Notes under the pieces: generated by a model
Databases searched by the model: none
What the model was told of the DNA's origin: nothing
What the model saw: only the letters and a program-made list of their open reading frames with translations
Source of the DNA: Oreohelix idahoensis
Taxonomy: Eukaryota; Mollusca; Gastropoda; Stylommatophora; Oreohelicidae
NCBI GenBank assembly: GCA_024509875.1
Contig: JAMPIV010022920.1
Location: 186,001-250,000, forward strand
Reading direction: 5' to 3'
Length of the DNA: 64,000 nucleotides
Position numbers and translations under genes: made by a program
Shown here: positions 31,643-41,844 of the stretch, in pieces
How positions within the stretch are numbered: the stretch's first letter is position 1
Layout of the letters: each line of letters opens with the position of its first letter

Positions 31643-33003
31643 CCAATATTGAGGTGAAATGTAGGTTCGTGTCTGGCACCATCAAGGCAGCTGTAACGGC
31701 TCAGCCGGCCTACGACTTCATTCTCGGTAACCCATATTTAGTTTTGGGGAACCCGCCCACACCGATCCTTGCTGATGCAAGGGGGCCTACTGCAGGCCAG
31801 ATAAGTGAAAAAGGAGAACCCCTAATTCACGGAGCCCCGAGCGAGCTCAAACATAGCTGTCGTGCCAAGGAGAGGTGCAACGCCTCTGACGACAGTGATA
31901 TGTTATTTGCAGAGGCAAATTCGCCCGCCAGCCCTGTTCAGCCAACCGGCCAAACAGTGGTGACGACGCCTCTGATTCAGGAAGTACACTCTTTGTTGTC
32001 GGGAATTAGGCCCCCGATGGTATTAGCTCCTTCAAGTGAGGGACATACTGACAAGAGCGGTATTACATATGTCAACGACCAGCGCCATCTTCATAGGGCA
32101 CAAGATAGCGGTCTGAGCGAGCATATAGTTCCAACCAGCCCTGGAGCCCCATCCGACCAGCACTTTACTCAAACGGAGGAGGACAGTGATCTGAGTATCC
32201 GTTTGCCTATAAACGGAGATGGGCCCCACAACTCTCGTATCTCGTTTACAGGAAACGACTCTTGTAACGAGGAGCCTGAAAAATTGGCTATCTTTTCCAA
32301 TTCGTTTCACGGAACATTGGAACCAGTCACCGAGAGCTTTATCTCAGATTCTCCGCGATCTAACGGGATCTTAAACCGTCAAGTGTCACTGCAGGACACA
32401 TTCCAACTGACGCCAGTAACTCTCACAAGGGAGGGCAAGGTTGAGAATTTTCTTAGAACCAGAGTTTTAGACGGAGGACTCTCTGGAACTATATGGGCAT
32501 CTCACAAACTTTCCAGGCCAGGAATTAGTGAGGGAAACTGCCTTATAACTTCGCAAGGAGCGATTTTGGAGAGCTCTGTCCCGCTTCAGATTGGTAGGGG
32601 AAGAGCGAGTCCAGAACCACTGCCAGGGGCAGATCTTACCTACCTTTCTTCAAAGGTAGAAGCTATTGAGGTCGATCGTGATCCAATAGACACCCAGCAA
32701 GAAATCGGAGGCTCTACACCAGAGGAACCCGAGACGTTGCATCGTTCTCGCACGGTACCAGCAGTCACAACCCTGCTGACGCGCAGCGAGGAAGTCGCCA
32801 TCGCCAGGTCGCCACAGCGCCCGCCGGTCACATCAGCTGACCAGGACAGCCTTTTGACGGTCATAGCAAGGGAAAGTTCAGACCCGCCATTAGACGGCAC
32901 AGGTCTGAAGAGAGATCAACTCTCCCAACGGAGCATAGGAGCTCATTCTAGGAGAGGAGGAAGGAGGAAACGCAAAAGAGGAAGGTCGAAGAACACTGAA
33001 TAG
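31630..33003 (+). CDS. Protease C-terminal half plus long orphan region
   Basis: A 457-codon frame. The first ~50 residues continue the aspartic protease (VANIEVKCRFVSG, YDFILGNPYLVLG, matching PLILGCRYVFLG in the Gypsy). The remaining ~400 residues are not recognised: hydrophilic, rich in Ser, Pro, Thr and acidic residues, with no RT, integrase or RNase H motif, no signal peptide and no membrane segment, and a strongly basic end (RRGGRRKRKRGRSK) that could serve nuclear targeting or nucleic-acid binding. It occupies the place of pol and ends 90 bases before the polypurine tract. An uninterrupted frame this long in a non-autonomous element suggests recent selection or recent birth. It could also be a remnant of another polyprotein, or a captured host sequence. 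Confidence 0.7.
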   Translation: MLSVANIEVKCRFVSGTIKAAVTAQPAYDFILGNPYLVLGNPPTPILADARGPTAGQISEKGEPLIHGAPSELKHSCRAKERCNASDDSDMLFAEANSPASPVQPTGQTVVTTPLIQEVHSLLSGIRPPMVLAPSSEGHTDKSGITYVNDQRHLHRAQDSGLSEHIVPTSPGAPSDQHFTQTEEDSDLSIRLPINGDGPHNSRISFTGNDSCNEEPEKLAIFSNSFHGTLEPVTESFISDSPRSNGILNRQVSLQDTFQLTPVTLTREGKVENFLRTRVLDGGLSGTIWASHKLSRPGISEGNCLITSQGAILESSVPLQIGRGRASPEPLPGADLTYLSSKVEAIEVDRDPIDTQQEIGGSTPEEPETLHRSRTVPAVTTLLTRSEEVAIARSPQRPPVTSADQDSLLTVIARESSDPPLDGTGLKRDQLSQRSIGAHSRRGGRRKRKRGRSKNTE

Positions 33004-33092
33004 GAGGGGTAAGGACAGACAGCCTTGTAGACAGAGTTAAGGGCCAGTGTGAAACACAGAGATTTCAGTAATGAGATCGATGCTCAATCTTC

Positions 33093-33106
33093 GAAGGGGG
33101 GAGTGA
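33093..33106 (+). other. Polypurine tract of the gag-only element
   Basis: gaaggggggagtga directly precedes the TG of the 3' LTR, the expected plus-strand priming site. Confidence 0.75.
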
Positions 33107-34904
33107 TGTGACGAAAGTACTGAGATTCTGTCTTTCAAATGGCCCATGTCTTTTTCTCCTTGCATTTTGTTCACTATATTTTAGGAGGGATTACAGAAAA
33201 ATCCTTCTCCACGTTTCTTCTCCTTCTATTATTTACGTTTTTTTCAAGATGAGATCACGAGGGAGTTTGATCTCATCTGCTTTATGGTTCTTCTTTATGT
33301 GTTTAGAATGGGGGTGTAGGGAATTAGACAGTATTTTTCTAGAAGGAAGATTATAGAGGCTAGATCAGGATTTGCACCAGTGTCTTTTTTTTTAAAGATA
33401 TTGCGTGGCCATATACGCATTTTTCGGGAGTTAAATTATTTGCGGCCATTTTTGCTTCATTTCCGCAGTATAGGGCTAGGACCAATTCCCAGTTCTTTGT
33501 CTAGCAGAAACTGGTTGCATCAGAAAGATCTAAGGTTCTGATTGGCTGAGAGATAACTGCAGTTGAAATGCAGAGCTCCGATTGGCTTTAGAACCACGCC
33601 GCGCATATGACGTCATGAAGTCGGCGCGTGGGGGTCTTGATTATAAAAGGCCTATATTTCATAGCTTCTTTCTCTTTTAATGAAAAATTGCCAAAGCCGG
33701 GTGCCAGAAGCATATTGTCGATTGCCTTCAGTTGGACATTCGAGATTTGCAGGTGCCGGTTTTTTGTGGGAATGAGAGCGGAATTTTGAGACCACAAAAT
33801 TTCTCCCACGGCAAAGTTGGGGCATTCGCAGAACCGCAAGGGTTTTACGTTAGTTGCCAGTAGTGGAAGGAGAGGAAGAAAATACGTTTTCCCAGCCAGG
33901 GGAAGACATTTTCCAGCGAATAGGATTTTTGTGGATAAATCCTGAGCTCTGACGCTCGTTACACACGCAGATTTGGCAGGCTGCCAGCGTTGTGGTAATT
34001 TTATGTTCGTTTCTTCACGGCCATAATAAAGCCGACGGCCCAGTTATAGGTACTCGGGCAGGTAATTTCAGAGTGGTAGAAGTCAGCTACAGTTCCAGTC
34101 CAGAATCCAGTGGGGTTCTGTTAAACCTCAGTCATCAAATTCCAGAGTTAGTGGAGAGAGAGAGGGTAAACATTCTCTCTACTGAAGTCAGCACAGATAG
34201 GCAGAACTGTTAGTTTTGGTGAATCATAGCAGAGGACAGCTGCTGAAGTTTAGAGGTGCAGTTAGTTGTGTTCAGGAGATTCCAGGATAGGCTGTGTAGA
34301 ACCGAAGTCTGTGCAGAGATTGTGTAGTCACTTCGCCGTCGTTCCAGCTATCAGTGGACTTAGAGTTAGAGTTAGAATTTAGAACAGCTAGTTTGGAGTG
34401 TAGGCGACATCAAGTGCAGTGTAGTTCATTTCAGTTAACCTTACCTTCTTTCTCCATACAGGTTGCAATTGTGGGAGAAGGGTTGGGGTGGATGCATTTT
34501 TTTTAACTGTGCTTGATTTTGTTTCAGGAGTGCATCCTCGCACTTGATGTATGGGACATGCATATGTTTGTTGTTTATAGGTGTATAATAAACTTGTATA
34601 AATTGTAGCTGGCATCAGTCATTTCCTTTAGTACAGTAGCTATATGTTGTCTGTACCTTGGTGTTTGTGAATCTTAATTGAACCTTATCCCCATAGGGTA
34701 GTTAGAGGTGGTTCGAGGCCATAGCAATTTAAACGTCCGAAGTGGCGAGGAAAGAATCAACCTCGGTTCTCAACCTCGGAGCCAATGGTCTCAACTTTTC
34801 ACATTTTGCACTATATTTCTATCTGAATCTATCATTTCAGTCTTTCTTCTTACTATTGTCTTGTCACTATATGTAGACAGTCTCTAGTCCTAAATCCATT
34901 TCGT
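33107..34904 (+). repeat. 3' LTR of the gag-only LTR element
   Basis: Starts TGTGACGAAA and matches 27924-29720 across its whole length with scattered substitutions and 1-4 base indels. It stops at ttcgt (34904), lacking the gaca found at the end of the 5' LTR. Confidence 0.9.
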
Positions 34905-35051
34905 AAAGCGACTAAGGAGGGTTGGGCATGGTATGGTTACCCCATCCTGTAAAATATTTAAACCACAAAAAACTTCAACAAATATGGACAAGTCAATTAA
35001 GGAAAATAAAACAGCCATCCAAGACGGGAAGGTCCTCTCGCAGGGAGGCGT

Positions 35052-35501
35052 ATGATGCAACACAGAGAATGCCGAAAGGAGTCTGTGTTGCTGACTAACC
35101 TTCTTTCTTCTAGGAGAACTTCCAGATTTGGCACCTGGAATGTTCGGGCATTAAACGAACAAGGGAAAGTGGCACAAGTAGCAGCAGAAAAGAGGGAATA
35201 TAAAATTGAGGTTCTGGGAATGTGTGAAACCAAGTGGAAGGGGGTAGACAGGAAGAAACTCATCGCAGGTGAATTGGTGCTGTCCTCAGGACATGAAGAC
35301 GAAAGTTCACACCACAGTGAAGGGGTAGCTCTTATGTTATCTAAGGAAGCACAGAAAGCACTCATTGAATGGGAAGCCGTTGGACCCAGAATAATAACAG
35401 CTACTTTTAAAACAGCTAAAAAGAAAATACGTGTAAATGTCATCCAATGTTATGCACCAACTAATGACAACACCCAGACAATCCCAAGAAGCAGTAAATA
35501 A
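35052..35501 (+). pseudogene. LINE F endonuclease N-terminal half
   Basis: The frame encodes RFGTWNVRALNEQGKV, then ETKWKG, and VNVIQCYAPTNDN; the GTWN, ETK and YAPT motifs are standard for the N-terminal half of AP-type LINE endonucleases, which nick the target DNA. It ends where the internal deletion joins RT sequence. The catalytic GD(F/L)N and SDH motifs are absent. Confidence 0.85.
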
Positions 35502-36316
35502 TTTATGTCATCTCTCGGTTAAAATAGGTATACAAATAAATGCCTCTAAAACTAAAGTTATGAACTTTTCTAACGAGACCTTTGATATTATCTTGAACGG
35601 GGAAACACTACAGAAAGTTGAAAGTTTCAATTATTTAGGCAGTAAAATGACTCAGGATGGTGACACAACAAGAGAAATCCATACTAGAATTGCTTTGGCA
35701 GCTAGCGCCTTCAATAGATTATCTAACATTTGGAAATTACGATCATTGAATATACATACCAAGCTTCGTCTGTTTAATTCAAATGTTATCTCAGTGTTAA
35801 CATACGGCTGTGAGAGTTGGAAAATAACAAAATCATTGGAGAACAAGCTGAATACATTCGAGAACAAATGTCTTAGAAAACTCATGAACATCAGTTGGAA
35901 AGAATTCAAGACTAATCGACAAATAAGAGAAGACTCTAGGCAGAAATATGTCTCCAACTATATAAGGAAAAGACGATGGTCATATATCGGTCGGTAAAAC
36001 GCAATATATACCCCAATTATAACCAACTTTCAGGTTGAACAGGGTATAACAGCATCATAGTAGGCAAAAAAACGAACAACGATATATCGGTCATGTCCTA
36101 CGAATGCAAAACAACAGAATACCACTACAGGCGCTCACTTGGGTTCCTGAGGGTAAGAGGAAAAAAGGAAGACCAAAAGAAACACTCAGAAGAACAATAA
36201 TAAGAGAAGGAAGAACGTTGGGCCTAAATAATGTGCAAGAGCTAAGAGGAGTGGCGTCACAACGAACAACCTGGAGAGCACTGATTTCTGCCTTATGCGC
36301 CGTGTTTGGCGCTTAA
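35437..36316 (+). pseudogene. LINE F RT thumb and C-terminal domain
   Basis: 35437-35997 encodes the post-palm region (VKIGIQINASKTKVM, ESFNYLGSKMTQDG, SVLTYGCESWKITK, RKRRWSYIGR). The C-terminus continues at 36086-36316 (YIGHVLRMQNN, LTWVPEGKRKKGRPKETLRR, ending CAVFGA). The break is a small insertion within the YIG codons, not a random stop. There is no catalytic DD. Confidence 0.82.
35999..36085. mobile_element. Small 87-bp insertion with target duplication
   Basis: tatatcggtc occurs on both sides (35983-35993 and 36082-36092 region). The interior carries tatacccc and, further on, gggtata, an imperfect fold-back around accaactttcaggt. It is a possible tiny MITE; its limits are known to within a few bases. 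Confidence 0.5.
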
Positions 36317-36345
36317 AGAATTTATTATTATTATTATTATTAATG

Positions 36346-36505
36346 ACAAAGAAGAGTCTGTGAAAGAAGCATTTTATACTAGACTACAGGAAATTATGGA
36401 TAAAGTAAAAAGAAAAGACATCCCAAATTTGATGGGTGACATGAATGCAAAGATAGGTACAGTCAATGCCAGATTTGAAGAAAACATTGGTATAGCCCCT
36501 TCTTC
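36346..36505 (+). mobile_element. LINE F endonuclease middle fragment
   Basis: The plus strand encodes DKEESVKEAFYTRLQEIMDK and then PNLMGDMNAKIGTVNARFEE, the endonuclease part missing from the preceding LINE F copy, including the catalytic GDMN motif. It starts right after the (TTA)n tail, at aatgacaaag, and breaks off near 36505. Confidence 0.72.
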
Positions 36506-37635
36506 TGTTCTTGGTTAGTGGTAGTTATGGAAGGGTACCAACATCTTCACGCGAATGTTCAATATTAGCAATCGATGTAATGTTCAAATCAAAACTCCAA
36601 CGAGTGGTAGGCAAATTGGCCAACATGATGATACTCAACTCGTTGTTGGAAATAGTTCATACAATTTATTCACGCTGTACAGTGGACGATACGAAATAGT
36701 ACTTTTGATGCATTAATGATCAACAAGAAAACAGGACGGTGAAATCTGGCGTAATGTTCATAATGGCAATATATCTTTCTGGTTAGATCCTTACAAATAT
36801 TCCATAATCAATTTATGATTGAGCATATTGAATTAATGAAGTACATTGTATGAGTAGGCAGTTAGATCAAACAGTAACTTTCATTTGTCCCTTTGACCTT
36901 GAGTATGATAACGAGATCCTTGTTATGTCTTCTCACATCTGAGGTCTCTCGAATGAGTAAGTTCCTAACTTTATAAGCCTCATGATTAAGCATCATAAAA
37001 ATATTTCAACATATTGTCTATGGACGACATCCATTGGCGCATAGACAGATAATATAATTAGATTTGATTCACCTCTGTAATACCGCCGATACTTTCAGTT
37101 CGACTCCTTTGGATATATAATAACGCAGAGACCATTCCATTTATACATAAGGTTTATCACTTGAATACTTTCAAGACTTCCTAAATATTAACGTTGCGAC
37201 TACGTTCCTTTCTGATACCAGGGTTGTACGAGTACCAGCTGGAGGTCACACGTAGAAAGACGAATAATAATTCATACGAAAATATCCTTGATTAATAAAA
37301 TCTATTACCTGGCTTGGATGACCGAAGGGCTATGTCTTAAATGCAGTGAGCCAGTCATCAAGCAAGTACACTAAGTCCGAAATCAAGGACAAAGCATCAG
37401 ACTCACAGTCTGGTTATGGAATCCTGCTTCATTCTCCAAGTAGATACGTCATCTGCCTTTGTTTGACAACAAGCGCGTTAATTTTCAAATCCCCAAAAAT
37501 GTGCGTTCTCGTGCACAATAAATTTAATATACCAAACGTATTACTTATATCTCAATTGGTGCGTACACTTTTAACAAAGACAGGACCTGAGACTGTCTAT
37601 ATTGTTAAAGTCTGTTAGGACTTAAAAAAGGACGC
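36506..37635. other. No gene or named repeat seen
   Basis: About 1.1 kb of AT-rich sequence. A 90-codon frame at 37346-37618 has no recognisable domain and no splice or promoter context; I do not call it a gene. Confidence 0.4.
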
Positions 37636-37659
37636 AACAGTTACAATGGGCTAGGAATA

Positions 37660-38037
37660 ATGAATGAAAATGGGGAACTATTCTCAAACTTCTGTGCTTC
37701 AAATCAAATGGCTATAGGAGGAAGCATGTTTCCACATAAGAGAATACACAAGGCAACATGTATATCACCAGACCATAGAACAGAAAATCAGATTGATCAT
37801 ATATGCATAAACAAGAAGTTTAGATCATCATTGCAGGATGTAAAGGTATATAGAGGAGCAGATGTGGCATCAGATCACCACCTTCTGATAGCCAAAGTAA
37901 AAATGAAACTCAAGAGATATGCAACAGTGCAAAATTATAGACAACAATTTAATGTAGGACATCTAAGAAATCAAGAGACAAATTTGCGGTCACAGTATCC
38001 AACAAATTCCAAGTGCTCCAACAGCTGGAAGATGTAG
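37660..38037 (+). pseudogene. LINE A endonuclease C-terminal part
   Basis: The frame encodes ENGELFSNFCASNQMAIGGS, FPHKRIHKATCISPDHRTEN, then DHICI and VASDHHLLIAKVKMKLKR; the SDH motif closes the AP endonuclease fold. A frame change near 38030 separates it from the linker frame at 38080-38343. Confidence 0.82.
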
Positions 38038-38426
38038 AGAATACAGAAGACTATTGGCAGCAGGTCAAAACTGTATGGAATGAGACGTGAAGAAATACTG
38101 GGGAAAAGGGAACGACAACATAAAGCATGGATAACAACAGAAACCATCAATAAGATAAAAGATAGAAAAAACAAGAATGCAGATTTAAACAACAAGCAAA
38201 ACCAGAAGTTCCAAAGCCAAGGCTCAAGAAGTGTACACAGAAGCAAACAAAGAAGTATCAAAAGAGACAAGAGGAAGTATATTGAGGAGTTGGCAAGAGA
38301 GGCAGAAGATGCTGCAGCCAAAGGAAATATGAGAGAACTGTAAAGAAGCTAACAGGAAAATACAAGCAAACAAGTTGCCTCATAAAAGACAAGAATGGAA
38401 AACTGCTCAGCAATATACAAGAGCAA

Positions 38427-39733
38427 ATGAAGAGGTGGACAGAATATTTTGAGGACCTTCTCAATAGACCAGCTCCACAAAATCCCCCGGACATCCAGCC
38501 AGCAGAAGAAGAGCTACAAATTAACGGTGAAAGACCAACGAAGGAAGAAATAAAGAAAGCCATAAAGCTTCTAAGAGATGGAAAAGCGTCTGGACCTGAT
38601 GGCATTCCAGCAGAGGCCATCAAAGCAGATATCGACACGGCTACAGAGATGTTATATAAATTACTTGGTAAAGTCTGGGAAAAGGAAGAGATACCAGCAG
38701 AATGGAAGGAAGGATATCTGGTTAAGTTGCCTAAGAAGGGAAATTTACAAGAGTGCACAAATTATAGAGGAATAATGTTACTATCAGTGCCAGGAAAAGT
38801 ATTAAACAGGATTATCCTTGAGAGATTAAAAGAGTCCATAGACAAGAAACTGAGAGATGAACAAGCAGGTTTCCGACAAAACAGATCATGTACAGACCAG
38901 ATAGCCACTTTGAGAATAATAGTTGAACAAAGTCTGGAATGGAATTCACCACTATACATCGGATTTGTGGACTACGAAAAGGCATTTGACAGTGTAGACA
39001 GAGAATCACTTTGGAAACTGAGGCATTAAGGAGTTCCCCTGAAGATCATTAATTTAATAAAGAAAACATATGAAGACATGACATGCAGAGTTCTTCACGA
39101 AGGACAGCTTACAGAACCGTTTGGGATAAGAACAGGAGTGCGACTGGGATGCCTCTTGTCTCCATTTCTTTTCTTACTAGCAATAGACTGGGTTATGAGA
39201 TCATCGACAACACACAACAGAAATGGAATCCAGTGGACTCTGACTAAGCAGTTGGATGATTTGGATTTTGCTGATGACTTGGCTCATCTGTCCCATAACC
39301 GTAATCAGATGCAGGACAAATTGAAAACACTCGATGAGAGGTCACGGCAATAGGGTCTGAAAATACATAGGGAAAAGACAAAAATAATGAAAACATGGTT
39401 GAACTTGAAGAAACACCAATACAAGATGTAGAATCGTACACATATCTTGGCAGCAATATAGACAAAGTTGGAGGGACAGACTGTGTTATCAAAATAAGAA
39501 TACAAAAGGCAAGAGGAGCTTTCATTGCATTGGGAAATATATGGAGATCAAGAGAAATCGGATCCAACACGAAAATAAGAATCTTCAACTCAAATGTGAA
39601 GTCAGTCCTATTGTATGGCTCCGAGACATGGAGAACAGCAAAGACAACAATCAAAAAGCTACAGACTTTCATAAATGGGTGCTTGCGTAGAATAGAGGGA
39701 TTAAAATGGTATGACAAGTTTACCAACGTGTAA
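38427..39733 (+). pseudogene. LINE A reverse transcriptase and C-terminal domain
   Basis: One frame runs through 38427-39353 with two in-frame stops. It encodes KASGPDGIPAEAIK, LPKKGNLQECTNYRGIMLLS, DEQAGFRQNRSCTDQIATLR, IGFVDYEKAFDSVDRESLWK and DLDFADDLAHLSH, so all RT core motifs including the FADD catalytic box are present. Stops at 39027-39029 and 39351-39353 look like single-base changes (TAT to TAA, CAA to TAG). After a frame change, 39395-39733 encodes the C-terminal YLGSNIDKVGG and SVLLYGSETWRTAK region. It would copy LINE RNA at the nicked target. Confidence 0.88.
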
Positions 39734-40032
39734 CTGAGGACAAGAACTAGACAAGTGCCAGTGGAACAGGAGATGAGAAGAAGGCGATGGATTGGACACA
39801 AACACTGAGAAAACCTGTTGATAGCATTACAAGACAGTCCTTGTTCTGGAACCCCCAGAGCAAGAGAGGCAGAGGTAGACCAAAAAGCACACGGAGAAGA
39901 GAGCTGGAAACAGGTGAAAATGATGAGAAGAACGTGGAAAGAACTTGAGATGATGGCACGTGACAGGAGGACTTGGCATGTGTTTGTTGAAGGCCTATGC
40001 TTCTTTTAGAGTGGAGGGTTATGAATGAATAG

Positions 40033-40204
40033 TTGGAGAGCCCCCTTGGATGGCGGGGAATGCACAGTATGCCACGCACTTCTTCCTCCTAGCTTGGGAC
40101 CAGATATGATGATCCGTTAAATGCAAGCCAAGCTGTGGAAACTGGACTTCATGACTTCAACGCGTTTCAGAATGGCATAAAAGCCTAGATCTACAGTGTA
40201 AATC
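40033..40204 (-). repeat. Interspersed repeat G (partial)
   Basis: The minus strand matches 21640-21805: tagatctaggctttt, cagcttggcttgcattta, then agggggctctccaact. It abuts the LINE A tail on one side and the hairpin element on the other. Confidence 0.7.
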
Positions 40205-40208
40205 ACAT

Positions 40209-40700
40209 GGGAAAAAAATCGAAAAGGGTGATTCGTCTTACGAGGACAAAAGACATGGAAAATAGCCAACGTTGCGGCCATATGGCCTTCGTCAGGGAAA
40301 GGAAAGAAAGTGAAGGCTAGATAGGACACATAAGAATCTAAATAAAATCTGTGTACTTAGCTAATGACAGCTGAGTCCTAACACGCTTGCCGCAGAACTG
40401 CGGATTAACCAGTACATGGACAAATGGTAAAGTAGGAAAGATGTATAGATTTTTATAGATAATGTTTTTTTTTTTTATAAGATTTCTTAACCTGTGGACA
40501 GCGGCAAGTGTGTTAGGTCTCAGCTGCCTTTAGGGAAGTACCCAGGTTTTATTTTTATATTTATTTAGATTCTTATGCGTCATATCTAGCCTTCACTTTC
40601 TTTCCTTTCCCGGACGAAGGCCTTGTAGCCGCAACGTTGGCTATTTTCTTTGTCTTTTGTCCTCGTAAGACGAATCACCTTTTTCGATTTTTTGGTCATA
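40209..40700. repeat. Repeat H, long imperfect hairpin element
   Basis: The left arm (about 40209-40385) and right arm (about 40495-40700) are reverse complements: aaaaaatcgaaaa(g)ggtgat, ttcgtcttacgaggacaaaa, aaaggaaagaaagtgaaggc and aacacacttgccgc blocks match. The RNA could fold into a ~190-bp stem with a ~110-base loop. Each arm carries a CTGACGA/GGACGAAGGCC...GCAAC motif. A related single arm lies at 59875-59985. No coding frame; target duplication not identified. Confidence 0.8.
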
Positions 40701-41016
40701 CCCATCCATTGTACTCCACGTCTTACCACAGTTCCCTTAACTTCCTCGACTTAGTGTAGATCATACCAAGGAGTCCTAAACTTGGTATTGCTGTTAAAGA
40801 GCGAGAAGTTCAGCAGCTCTAGTTAAACAACAACCTAAGATGTAAGGCACATGCTATCCATTTGTACTCTATGCATCAGAATGTATGGAACATATTGAAG
40901 GGTGTTTGGTAATAGCAATAAAACTATTTCTCTAAAATGTGTTTCTTTTTTTCCTCTTTATTTGTTCTATGAATTTAAGTCATAATTGGCATGAATGAAT
41001 GATATTCATAAAGAAA
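40701..41016. other. No gene seen
   Basis: AT-rich spacer between repeat H and a SINE4 copy. Confidence 0.4.
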
Positions 41017-41235
41017 GGTAAAGGATCCCGATACACACCCATTGAGGCATATTGGGAATATGGTGTTAGGCCCATATTTTCACCACCATCGGCACGCTAG
41101 GTGTCATGTGGTCAACATCATGCCGGACGCCTTACCCTTTCCAGAGTTGCTCTGGTACCCAATTCATGGGGCTGGGTCGACCTCTGAGCCGTGTGCAGTC
41201 TTAAAAAAACCCACCTCAACTGGGGATCAAACCAT
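41017..41235 (-). repeat. SINE4 copy, head truncated
   Basis: Matches the SINE4 at 60137-60410 from its 3' end (ggtaaaggatccc on the plus strand) up to the B box (ggggatcaaacc). The A-box half is missing. Confidence 0.82.
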
Positions 41236-41240
41236 ACATA

Positions 41241-41839
41241 CGGGTATATCTCGCTTTATTGCGCTTCGCAGATATTGTTCTTTTTTTCAAATTATTCATG
41301 TTTATTTATTAGATCGTGCCTTCTTCTTCCGATAGATTTTGGCTCTCCACCAGCAAAAAAATTTAGATTCGCCGAAGACTCAGATGATGAAGATTAACCT
41401 TTTTTTAGCAATAAAGTATTTTTAATTTTACAATACACTGTTTTTTTTTTTTTTGGTAAGACCTAACGCTTTTGCGCACTTAATAGACATAGTGTAAACA
41501 TGATTTTAGGCTTTAAATGCACTGGGAAGCAAAACAAAATGGGTATGACCCGCTTTATTGCGATATTCGCTTTATTCTTTCTTCTTCCGTCCTTAGCCAC
41601 CGACCGTCAAAGCAGTCAGTGGCCATTACGCCTAGTGGCGTCTTAGGGCAAAAGCAGATAGGTTTTCTTTGCCATTGTTTCCCATCACGCCTATTGGCGT
41701 CTTTAGGGCAACGGCAAATCAATCCATCTGCTGTTGTTTCCGTAATCGAAGTGACTGGCAAACGGGTGATCAGCCCGTTGGTATTCGCTTTATTGCGGTG
41801 GTCTAAAACCGAACCCGCAATATCTCCGAGGTATACCTG
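41241..41839 (+). mobile_element. Tigger/pogo-like non-autonomous DNA transposon
   Basis: The left end CGGGTATATCTCG and right end, minus strand, CAGGTATACCTCG form an inverted repeat flanked by TA (41239-41240, 41840-41841). Internal blocks ctttattgcgcttcgcagat and ttgcggtggtctaaaaccga are, from memory, like those of vertebrate Tigger-type elements. A short frame end (KKFRFAEDSDDED, stop near 41397) followed by aataaagtatt looks like the C-terminus and 3' UTR of a pogo-type transposase, most of which is deleted. A SINE1 is inserted at 41577-41781. Confidence 0.72.
41577..41781 (-). repeat. SINE1 copy inside the Tigger-like element
   Basis: 205 bp with a perfect 13-bp target duplication tattcgctttatt (41564-41576 and 41782-41794). 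Same structure as the copies at 20790 and 43781. Confidence 0.9.
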
Positions 41840-41844
41840 TATAT

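Larger units (their letters stand above)
27924..34904 (+). mobile_element. Non-autonomous gag-only LTR element, Gmr1-like gag
   Basis: 7.0 kb with 1.8-kb LTRs. The 3.4-kb interior encodes Gag (SCAN-like capsid), a CCHC knuckle, an aspartic protease and a long orphan frame, then a polypurine tract (gaaggggggagtga, 33093-33106). No RT, RNase H or integrase motif is present in any frame. Its gag resembles that of the Gypsy at 1595-8254, so it would need enzymes supplied by such an element. LTR similarity indicates fairly recent insertion. No clean target duplication is seen: the right LTR ends four bases short (ttcgt against ttcgtgaca) where LINE F begins. Confidence 0.85.
34905..36345 (+). mobile_element. 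LINE F, internally deleted, with (TTA)n tail
   Basis: RTE-like 5' region (gcgactaaggagggttgggc), an AP endonuclease N-terminal half, a jump near 35470 into the RT C-terminal region, and a 3' end at gtgtttggcgcttaaagaat followed by (TTA)n. The middle (endonuclease end, RT fingers and palm) is missing. An 87-bp insertion with an 11-bp target duplication lies near 36000-36085. Confidence 0.82.
37636..40032 (+). mobile_element. LINE A, longest copy in the window
   Basis: 5' truncated inside the endonuclease and complete at the 3' end (ttagagtggagggttatgaa then a short ATGA repeat). It holds the endonuclease end, linker, RT and C-terminal domain in order. Short-repeat tails and the sequence style indicate the RTE group; the exact clade is not certain. 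It is the reference used here for the other LINE A fragments. Confidence 0.85.

Noticed and set aside
36506..37635. 90-codon frame at 37346-37618
   Set aside because: No domain and no neighbouring gene structure; length is within chance expectation for this window.
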